A stretch of 64,000 bases of DNA from positions 326,878-390,877 of the forward strand of contig UQCC01000001.1 in NCBI GenBank assembly GCA_900539325.1. Reading direction: 5' to 3'. The DNA comes from an uncultured Eubacterium sp. Its GTDB lineage: Bacteria > Bacillota > Clostridia > Oscillospirales > Acutalibacteraceae. The translations under genes were made by a program, and so were the position numbers. The notes below the pieces were generated by a model that had not been told where the DNA came from, searched no databases, and saw nothing but the letters and a program-made list of their open reading frames with translations. Of the stretch, positions 57,554-64,000 are shown piece by piece. Numbering within the stretch: the stretch's first letter is position 1; every line of letters begins with the position of its first letter.

Positions 57554-59956
57554 ATGAATAGCTATATTGATTTAAATAATTTTGAGGATATTCCTGTTGT
57601 TCCTCTTCGCGGACTTGTGGTTTATCCAAATATGAACCTGCATTTTGATGTAGGAAGAAAGAAAAGCATTGCGGCTCTTAACGAAGCGATGGACACTCAT
57701 CAAATGATCTTTCTTGTTTCTCAAATTGATTCAACAATAGAAGACCCGACAGAAAGAGATGTGTTTGAAGTCGGCGTAATTTGTAAAATTAAGCAAATGA
57801 TTAAGATACCGAATTCATCAAATCTTCGTGTAATTGTTGAGGGTGTTTCAAGGGCAAGCATTGTAACAATGTATACCGAGGGTGACCATTTCAATGCTGT
57901 TGTTGACAGAGCACCGATTTATGATGTCGAGGAATCTCCCGAAAATTCTGCTTACATAAGAGCTGTAAAAAAAGAATACGAAATATATGCTTCAATGTTT
58001 AAAAAAATTTCAAACGAAGTTGTTGCAAAAATCGTTTGCTGTGAAAACATTGACGAATTAACAGATTATATTTGCGAAAACAGCTTTTTCTCATTTTCGG
58101 ACAAGCAGGCAATGCTTGAAGAATTCAATCCGGAAGAAAGAATTAAAAAACTTGTTGTTCTTTTAAAAAAAGAAACTGCTTCGCTTGAAATTGAAGCCGA
58201 AATTCAGGACAAGCTTCAAAAGGAAATAGACAAAAGTCAAAGAGAATATTACCTTCGTGAAGAAATGAAAGTAATTTCGGATGAACTTGGAGACAATGAA
58301 ACACCTATTGAAGAAGCAGACGAATACAAAACTAAAGTAAATAATCTGAAATGTACCGATGAAATAAAAACAAAACTTCTCAAAGAATGCGACAAACTTG
58401 TGAAAATGCCGTCGGGTTCTCATGAAGGAACGGTTGTAAGAACATATCTTGACAAATGCCTTGAAATTCCTTTCGGCAAATATTCAAAAGACAGAATAAA
58501 TCTTGAAAAGTCAAGAAAAATTCTTGATGCCGACCATTACGGACTTGACAAGGTTAAATCAAGGATTATTGAATCTCTCGCCGTGTTAAAAAGAAATCCT
58601 GAATACAACGGTCAAATTATTTGCTTGTACGGTCCTCCCGGAGTCGGCAAAACAAGTATTGTCAAATCTCTCGCAAAGTCAATGAACCGAAAATATGTTC
58701 GTATCGCTCTCGGAGGCGTTCATGACGAGGCAGAAATAAGAGGCCACAGAAAAACATATATCGGTTCAATGCCCGGCAGAATTATGCAGGCAATTATCGA
58801 CGCAGGAACAATGAATCCGATTGTATTACTTGATGAAATAGATAAAGTAGGAAACGATTATAAAGGTGACCCGTCATCGGCTCTTTTAGAAGCTTTAGAC
58901 CCTGAGCAGAATAACTCATTTAATGACCATTATATTGATTTTCCTGTAGATTTAAGCAAGGTTTTATTTATTACAACGGCAAATGATACTTCAACTATTG
59001 CCGCACCGCTTTATGACAGAATGGAAATTATTGAACTTAATTCCTACTCTGTTGAAGAAAAGTTCAATATTGCAAAACTTCATTTGGTTAAAAAAGAAAT
59101 GAAAAAGCACAAATTAACCGCAAGAGAGTTTAAAATCTCAGATGAAGCAATATATAAAATCATCGAATGCTACACAAGAGAAGCCGGAGTCAGAGGGCTT
59201 GAAAAAAACATTGCAACCCTTTGCAGAAAAGCAACTCTTGAGCTTGAAAGCGGTAAAAAATCGTTTAAGGTTACTGACAAAAATATTTCAGACTATTTAG
59301 GAGTAGAGAAATACTCAAAAGATGAAATACCTGACGAAAATCAAATCGGTGTTGTAAACGGACTTGCTTGGACACAGGTCGGCGGAACAATGCTTCCGAT
59401 AGAAATATCTGCACTTGACGGTTCGGGTAAAATCGAGCTTACAGGTAATCTCGGTGATGTTATGAAAGAAAGTGCCAAAACCGCTGTAAGCTATGTAAGA
59501 AGCAAATCCGAACAATATGGTATTAAATCGGACTTCTACAAAACAAAAGACATACATATTCATGCACCGGAAGCCGCTATTCCAAAAGACGGTCCGTCTG
59601 CGGGTCTTGCAATCACAACCGCACTTGTAAGTGAGCTTACCGGTATTCCTATTAAAAAGAATGTTGCTATGACCGGTGAAATTTCACTTAAAGGCAAAGC
59701 ACTTCCAATAGGCGGTTTAAAAGAAAAATCAATGGCTGCATACAAAGCAGGTTGTGATACCGTAATTATTCCAAAAGATAACTTCAAGGACTTGGCAGAA
59801 ATAGGCACAGAAGTTAAAACAGCAGTCAGATTTATTCCGGTAACATCGTTTGACGAAGTTATGACACAAGCGCTTGAATATATGCCTAAAAAAGACAGAA
59901 AACAAAATGTAATAATAAAATCAGACGAATCCGTTTCATCGGTGGTGACACAGTAA
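57554..59956 (+). CDS. lon: ATP-dependent protease Lon
   Basis: An 800-residue LonA protease. N-terminal substrate domain (PVVPLRGLVVYP), coiled-coil region about 190-260, AAA+ domain with Walker A GPPGVGKTSI near 358 and Walker B IVLLDEIDKVG, and the serine-lysine protease domain with Ser682 in KDGPSAG and Lys725 in GGLKEK. It degrades unfolded and regulatory proteins. engB follows one base after the stop, as in Bacillus (lonA-ysxC). The leader is short and the ribosome site AAGGAT. Confidence 0.96.
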   Translation: MNSYIDLNNFEDIPVVPLRGLVVYPNMNLHFDVGRKKSIAALNEAMDTHQMIFLVSQIDSTIEDPTERDVFEVGVICKIKQMIKIPNSSNLRVIVEGVSRASIVTMYTEGDHFNAVVDRAPIYDVEESPENSAYIRAVKKEYEIYASMFKKISNEVVAKIVCCENIDELTDYICENSFFSFSDKQAMLEEFNPEERIKKLVVLLKKETASLEIEAEIQDKLQKEIDKSQREYYLREEMKVISDELGDNETPIEEADEYKTKVNNLKCTDEIKTKLLKECDKLVKMPSGSHEGTVVRTYLDKCLEIPFGKYSKDRINLEKSRKILDADHYGLDKVKSRIIESLAVLKRNPEYNGQIICLYGPPGVGKTSIVKSLAKSMNRKYVRIALGGVHDEAEIRGHRKTYIGSMPGRIMQAIIDAGTMNPIVLLDEIDKVGNDYKGDPSSALLEALDPEQNNSFNDHYIDFPVDLSKVLFITTANDTSTIAAPLYDRMEIIELNSYSVEEKFNIAKLHLVKKEMKKHKLTAREFKISDEAIYKIIECYTREAGVRGLEKNIATLCRKATLELESGKKSFKVTDKNISDYLGVEKYSKDEIPDENQIGVVNGLAWTQVGGTMLPIEISALDGSGKIELTGNLGDVMKESAKTAVSYVRSKSEQYGIKSDFYKTKDIHIHAPEAAIPKDGPSAGLAITTALVSELTGIPIKKNVAMTGEISLKGKALPIGGLKEKSMAAYKAGCDTVIIPKDNFKDLAEIGTEVKTAVRFIPVTSFDEVMTQALEYMPKKDRKQNVIIKSDESVSSVVTQ

Positions 59957-59957
59957 T

Positions 59958-60542
59958 ATGAATTATAACAAAGCAGAATTTGAAAAATCATATGGCATAT
60001 CAAGCCAGCTTCCGCCAAGCAATATTACAGAAATCGCTTTTGCCGGCAGGTCAAATGTAGGTAAAAGTTCGTTATTAAACAAATTGTTCAACAGAAAATC
60101 TTTGGCAAGAGTAAGTTCTGTTCCCGGAAAAACAATTACAATCAATTTTTATGATGTTGACGGATATAAATTTGTCGATCTTCCGGGTTACGGCTACGCC
60201 AAACTGAGTAAATCAGAGCGTGACCGCTTTGGAGAACTTATGGAAGGCTACTTCCAAAGCGGAAGAAACATAAAACTCGTTGTTCAACTTGTTGATATGC
60301 GTCATAAACCGTCACAAGACGATTTTGGTATGATTGAATTTATGAAACAAATGAACATACCGTTTATTGTTGTTTGCACAAAGGCAGACAAATTGAAAGT
60401 AAAGGAGTTTAAGAAAAGAGAACAGGAAATAAAAGAAGAGCTTTCTATGGTAGACAGCGATTTGATTATTCCGTTTTCTTCACAAAACGGGCTCGGACTT
60501 GATAAAATTAAAATGTTAATTGAAAAATCACTTACCGATTAA
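59958..60542 (+). CDS. engB: Ribosome biogenesis GTPase EngB (YsxC)
   Basis: GTPase needed for 50S assembly. The 194-residue product has G1 GRSNVGKSSLLN near residue 29, G3 DLPGYGYAK near 75, G4 CTKADKLK near 142 and the family start ...EIAFAGRSN. It follows lon directly, the usual order. Confidence 0.95.
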   Translation: MNYNKAEFEKSYGISSQLPPSNITEIAFAGRSNVGKSSLLNKLFNRKSLARVSSVPGKTITINFYDVDGYKFVDLPGYGYAKLSKSERDRFGELMEGYFQSGRNIKLVVQLVDMRHKPSQDDFGMIEFMKQMNIPFIVVCTKADKLKVKEFKKREQEIKEELSMVDSDLIIPFSSQNGLGLDKIKMLIEKSLTD

Positions 60543-60563
60543 AGGTGATTTGAGGAGGATAAA

Positions 60564-61838
60564 ATGAATAAAAAACCATTTCTTTCATTAGAAAAAGCAC
60601 AGGAAATCATCAAAGATTATCCTACACCTTTTCACATTTATGATGAAAAGGGAATAAGGGAAAATGTAAAAGCTCTTAAAGAAGCTTTTGCATGGAATGA
60701 GGGCTATAAGGAATACTTTGCGGTAAAAGCTACTCCTAACCCATTTTTAATTAAAATTTTGCAGGAATACGGTTGTGGATGTGACTGCTCGTCAAAAACA
60801 GAACTTATGATGGCAAAAACAATCGGTGCAACAGGCGATGATATTATGTTTTCATCAAACGACACTCCTATTCAGGAATTTAAGTATTGCAACGACTTGG
60901 GCGGCATCATCAATCTTGACGACATCACTCATATTGAAGCTGTAGAAAAGGCTTGCGGCAAGCTTCCTAAAAAAATGAGTTGTCGTTACAATCCGGGCGG
61001 ACTTTTCAAAATCAGCAATGATATTATGGATAACCCGGGCGACGCAAAATACGGTATGACTACCGAGCAAATCTATGAGGCTTTCAAAATTATGAAAGAA
61101 AAGGGTGTTGAAGAATTCGGTATCCATGCATTCCTTGCTTCAAACACAGTAATAAATGACTACTATCCAATGCTTGCAAAGGTTCTTTTTGAGCTTGCTG
61201 TTGAGCTTAAAGAAAAAGTAGGCGTACATATTGGATTCATCAACCTTTCAGGCGGTGTCGGTATTCCTTACAGACCTGACCAAGAACCAAACGACATCAG
61301 AGTTATTGGTGAGGGCGTTCACAAGGTATTTGATGAAGTACTTGTTCCTGCCGGAATGGGTGATGTTAAGCTTTGCACAGAACTCGGCAGATTTATGATG
61401 GGTCCTTACGGTGCTCTTGTAACAACCGCAATCAACGAAAAGCACACTCACAAAGAATATATCGGCGTTGACGCTTGTGCAGTTAACCTTATGCGTCCTG
61501 CAATTTACGGTGCATATCATCATATTTCGGTTTTGGGTAAAGAAAACGAAGAATGTAATAAAAAATATGATGTTACAGGTTCTCTTTGCGAAAACTGTGA
61601 TAAGTTTGCTATTGACAGAATGTTGCCTAAGATTGATATGGGAGATATTCTTTACATTCACGATACCGGTGCACACGGCTTTTCAATGGGTTATAATTAT
61701 AACGGAAAGCTCAAGAGTGCAGAGATTCTCCTCTGTGAAGACGGCTCATACAAACTCATCAGAAGAGCAGAAACTCCAAAGGATTATTTTGCAACATTTG
61801 ATTGCTTTGATTTTTACGATGAATTAATCAAAGAGTAA
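60564..61838 (+). CDS. lysA: Diaminopimelate decarboxylase-like PLP enzyme
   Basis: A 424-residue fold-type III decarboxylase; LysA turns meso-diaminopimelate into lysine. The PLP lysine is in YFAVKATPNP (about residue 52), CDCSSKTELMMA follows, the phosphate loop is LSGGVGIPY, and the catalytic Cys from the partner subunit is in LCENCDKF near 345. The usual EPGR motif is ELGR here, and the N-terminus is longer than in many LysA, so a related amino-acid decarboxylase cannot be excluded. Strong GAGGAG site, own terminator. Confidence 0.82.
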   Translation: MNKKPFLSLEKAQEIIKDYPTPFHIYDEKGIRENVKALKEAFAWNEGYKEYFAVKATPNPFLIKILQEYGCGCDCSSKTELMMAKTIGATGDDIMFSSNDTPIQEFKYCNDLGGIINLDDITHIEAVEKACGKLPKKMSCRYNPGGLFKISNDIMDNPGDAKYGMTTEQIYEAFKIMKEKGVEEFGIHAFLASNTVINDYYPMLAKVLFELAVELKEKVGVHIGFINLSGGVGIPYRPDQEPNDIRVIGEGVHKVFDEVLVPAGMGDVKLCTELGRFMMGPYGALVTTAINEKHTHKEYIGVDACAVNLMRPAIYGAYHHISVLGKENEECNKKYDVTGSLCENCDKFAIDRMLPKIDMGDILYIHDTGAHGFSMGYNYNGKLKSAEILLCEDGSYKLIRRAETPKDYFATFDCFDFYDELIKE

Positions 61839-61845
61839 TTAATTT

Positions 61846-61877
61846 AGCGGCAGGAAAATTTCTTGCCGCTTTTTTTA
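61846..61877 (+). terminator. lysA terminator
   Basis: AGCGGCAGGA pairs with TCTTGCCGCT (10 bp, one G-T) around a 5-base loop, then seven T. Confidence 0.9.
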
Positions 61878-61885
61878 AATTTTGC

Positions 61886-61914
61886 TTTACTATCACGATT
61901 TAATGTGTTAAAAT
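61886..61914 (+). promoter_or_regulatory. Promoter of the yerC operon
   Basis: TTTACT (61886-61891), 17-base spacer, TAAAAT (61909-61914) with an extended TGT. Confidence 0.5.
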
Positions 61915-61943
61915 ATTAGCATACTAAAGACGGAGGCTTACTT

Positions 61944-62246
61944 ATGAATAATAAACTGCATAATAAAAATGTGGATTTTTTGTTTAAGGCCATTTTGGCT
62001 CTTGAAAATACAGAAGAATGTTATGACTTTTTTGAAGATTTATGTACCGTTCAAGAGTTAAAAACTCTCAGTCAACGCATTGTTGTTGCAAAAATGCTTT
62101 CGGAAAAATGTGTTTACACGGATATTGTTGACCAAACAGGTGCTTCAACAGCCACAATCAGTCGTGTAAACCGTTCTCTCCAGTACGGTTGCGACGGATA
62201 CGACAAGATTTTTGACAGAATCAGTGAAGAAGAAAGCAATGAGTAG
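61944..62246 (+). CDS. YerC/YecD TrpR-like DNA-binding protein
   Basis: A 100-residue helix-turn-helix protein. The pattern DFFEDLCTVQELKTLSQRIVVAKML followed by TGASTATISRVNRSLQYG matches the YerC/YecD branch of the TrpR superfamily. The DNA target is unknown; the tryptophan-binding assignment of TrpR should not be transferred. It overlaps the methyltransferase gene by 8 bases. Confidence 0.9.
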   Translation: MNNKLHNKNVDFLFKAILALENTEECYDFFEDLCTVQELKTLSQRIVVAKMLSEKCVYTDIVDQTGASTATISRVNRSLQYGCDGYDKIFDRISEEESNE

Positions 62247-62979
62247 TTATCAAACATTTGCTTATCTCTATGATGAGTTAACTCAAAATGTTGAATACGA
62301 AAAAAGATGCGAGTATATCCTGTCTTTTTTTGAACAAAACGGTATCAAATCGGGTACTGTTTTGGATTTAGCGTGCGGAACAGGCTCAATGAGTATTCCT
62401 TTTATGAAAAAAGGATACAGTATTATCGGCGTTGATTTGTCCGAAGAAATGCTTGAAATCGCCTCTAATCGACTTTTCGAAGCAGGGAACAGCTTTTCTT
62501 TGCTAAAAGCCAAAATGCAGGAATTTGAGCTTTCTGAAAAGGCAGAAGCTTGCATTTGTTGCCTTGACAGTATCAACCATCTCAATAATATTGACGATGT
62601 TTTCGCAACATTCAAAAATGTTTATGATTCGTTGAATAATGGCGGATTATTCGTTTTTGATGTCAATACTGTTTATAAGCACAATGAAATTCTTGCGGAT
62701 AATACTTTTGTTTTTGATGAAGACGATTATTATCTTGTATGGGATAATGAAACTGTTGATGACAGGACCGTTCGAATCCTTCTTGATATGTTTATTCTTG
62801 ACGGCGAAAGCTATGACCGATTCAGCGAAGAGTTTGAAGAAACGGCATATTCTGTTGAAGAATTGTCAAGTTTACTAAACAAAGTCGGTTTTGTCGATAT
62901 TAAAGTTTATGATGAGCTATCATATGACGAACCTAAAAACGATAGCGAAAGATTATATTTTGTATGTAAAAAGGTGTAA
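62239..62979 (+). CDS. Class I SAM-dependent methyltransferase
   Basis: A 246-residue methyltransferase. SAM motif I is VLDLACGTGSMSI (about residue 41), followed by IGVDLSEEMLEIA and the post-motif CCLDSINHLNN near residue 105. It belongs to the small-molecule/UbiE-like group; the substrate is unknown. I start at ATG 62239 (MSSYQTFAYLYDEL), overlapping yerC by eight bases; the extension to 62212 is not needed. hslO follows after 2 bases. Confidence 0.88.
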   Translation: MSSYQTFAYLYDELTQNVEYEKRCEYILSFFEQNGIKSGTVLDLACGTGSMSIPFMKKGYSIIGVDLSEEMLEIASNRLFEAGNSFSLLKAKMQEFELSEKAEACICCLDSINHLNNIDDVFATFKNVYDSLNNGGLFVFDVNTVYKHNEILADNTFVFDEDDYYLVWDNETVDDRTVRILLDMFILDGESYDRFSEEFEETAYSVEELSSLLNKVGFVDIKVYDELSYDEPKNDSERLYFVCKKV

Positions 62980-62981
62980 TA

Positions 62982-63866
62982 ATGGGAAAGATTGTTAGAT
63001 ATATTGCAGTAGACGGTTCTGCATTTGTAATTGCGACCGACTCTACCGATATTGTATACGAAGCAGAGCAAATTCACAAAACCTCTGCAACTGTTACTGC
63101 CGCACTTGGCAGACTTATAACAGCAACATCAATGATGGGCAATATGCTCAAAGACAAAGAAGACAGCATTACTGTCAGAATGAACGGTGCAGGACCATGC
63201 GGCGATTTAATTGCCGTTTCCGACTATGAGGGTAATACAAGAGGATATGTTCAAAATCCTGTTGTAGAAATTCCTTTAAAACCTAATGGCAAGCTTGATG
63301 TATCGGGTGCAGTAGGTACAGACGGTCAGCTTTATGTTATTAAAGACATCGGAATGAAAGAACCATATGTCGGTCAAGTGCCTATTGTAAGCGGCGAAGT
63401 TGCAGAAGATATTACAAATTACTTTGCAACCAGCGAACAAACACCGTCGGTTTGTGCTTTAGGTGTATTAGTTAATCCTGATTTAACCGTAAAAAAAGCA
63501 GGCGGATACATCATTCAGCTTTTGCCGGGTTGCCCTGATGAAGTTATTGATATTATTGAAAAAAATGTTTCGGAAATTCCGTCTGTTACTCAAATGCTCG
63601 ACAACGGTATGACTCCCGATGAAATAGCTCAAAAAGCCATGCAGGGAATAGAACTTGATAAACTTGACGAGAGTACAGCCGAATACAGATGTAACTGTTC
63701 AAGGAATAAAGTGGAAAACGCACTTATTTCTACGGGTATAGAAGCACTTAGCGAAATGGCAAAAGATGATAAAAACACAGAGGTAGAATGTCATTTTTGC
63801 AATAAGAAATATGTTTTTACTCCGCAAGATATACAACATTTAATTGATGCTTCAACCAAAAAATAA
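62982..63866 (+). CDS. hslO: Redox-regulated chaperone Hsp33
   Basis: Chaperone activated by oxidation. The 294-residue product ends with the four-cysteine zinc switch: CNC near residue 234 and CHFC near residue 268, spaced as in Hsp33. Near the N-terminus GKIVRYIAVDGSAFVI is typical, as is VSGAVGTDGQLYVIKD further on. In an anaerobe it would guard proteins against oxygen exposure. No terminator is obvious between its stop and the following tRNA promoter. Confidence 0.95.
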   Translation: MGKIVRYIAVDGSAFVIATDSTDIVYEAEQIHKTSATVTAALGRLITATSMMGNMLKDKEDSITVRMNGAGPCGDLIAVSDYEGNTRGYVQNPVVEIPLKPNGKLDVSGAVGTDGQLYVIKDIGMKEPYVGQVPIVSGEVAEDITNYFATSEQTPSVCALGVLVNPDLTVKKAGGYIIQLLPGCPDEVIDIIEKNVSEIPSVTQMLDNGMTPDEIAQKAMQGIELDKLDESTAEYRCNCSRNKVENALISTGIEALSEMAKDDKNTEVECHFCNKKYVFTPQDIQHLIDASTKK

Positions 63867-63893
63867 AATTTTAAAAAAAGTTGAAAAAAAGTG

Positions 63894-63922
63894 TTGACAT
63901 TTTAGCCAAAATACTGTATAGT
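63894..63922 (+). promoter_or_regulatory. tRNA-Val promoter
   Basis: TTGACA (63894-63899), 17-base spacer, TATAGT (63917-63922). Start expected near 63929. Confidence 0.85.
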
Positions 63923-63946
63923 ATAACACGTTGCAAGTAGCAATTC

Positions 63947-64000
63947 GGAAGCATAGCTCAGCTGGGAGAGCACCTGCCTTACAAGCAGGGGGTCACAGGT
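63947..64000 (+). tRNA. tRNA-Val (anticodon TAC), cut by window end
   Basis: Begins GGAAGCATAGCTCAG with a D arm and an anticodon loop CTTACAA (TAC). The sequence stops within the T arm, so the 3' acceptor strand is outside the window. Further tRNAs may follow. Confidence 0.9.

Overview
The window is a 64 kb chromosomal segment of a low-GC, anaerobic, endospore-forming Firmicute. Class Clostridia, most likely Oscillospirales/Ruminococcaceae, is an inference from gene content: spoVM, a YtfJ/GerW homologue, a DacF-type carboxypeptidase, a one-repeat dockerin-like tail, NADP-type glutamate dehydrogenase, and a biotin-dependent carboxyltransferase set. Coding density is high and most genes are on the + strand in long operons with ATGA or TAATG stop/start overlaps. 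I see no prophage, insertion sequence or CRISPR array.

Layout. 1-3.1 kb: end of a DUF2804 gene, an FRG-domain gene, a zinc-ribbon membrane protein and a convergent YdcF-like gene. 3.2-17.2 kb: gdhA; ruvCAB-glmM-methyltransferase-ecfA1A2T-truA; two membrane proteins, pgsA and a ClpE-like ATPase. 17.3-17.75 kb: five tRNAs (Gly, Arg, His, Gln, Lys) behind a consensus promoter. 17.8-23 kb: thyA-folA, then iscS-iscU-nadA-mnmA, which pairs Fe-S/persulfide production with two sulfur-dependent enzymes. 23.05-23.23 kb: candidate small RNA. 23.4-33.8 kb: lipoprotein-response regulator-histidine kinase, DUF1385, prmC, M50 protease, scpAB, DUF2953, ytfJ, D-Ala-D-Ala carboxypeptidase, pseudouridine synthase. 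33.9-37.1 kb: carboxyltransferase, biotin carrier and oxaloacetate-decarboxylase-alpha genes with no membrane beta subunit. 37.1-40.3 kb: secreted transglutaminase-like protein, NAD-dependent epimerase, candidate structured RNA and DUF1292 gene on the minus strand. 40.4-40.9 kb: a strongly promoted structured RNA ending in three near-identical Shine-Dalgarno + ATG mini-ORF units; this is the most unusual element. 40.9-43.5 kb: sialic-acid catabolism (nanK, nanE, divergent nanA). 44.3-57.5 kb: yicC-remA-gmk-rpoZ-priA-def-fmt-yugP-rsmB-rlmN-stp-prkC-rsgA-thiN-(48 aa membrane peptide)-spoVM. 57.5-64 kb: lon-engB, lysA-like, yerC-methyltransferase-hslO, and a partial tRNA-Val.

Most of the window is conserved housekeeping (translation, recombination, segregation, cell envelope, sporulation). 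The novelty lies in the non-coding spaces: the mini-ORF RNA at 40.4 kb, a small RNA with UCUCC-type loops at 23.1 kb, a rod-like minus-strand RNA at 39.7-39.95 kb, a multi-half-site control region before iscS, and a leaderless nanE start inside a palindrome. All family assignments come from reading motifs by eye; no database or covariance search was run.
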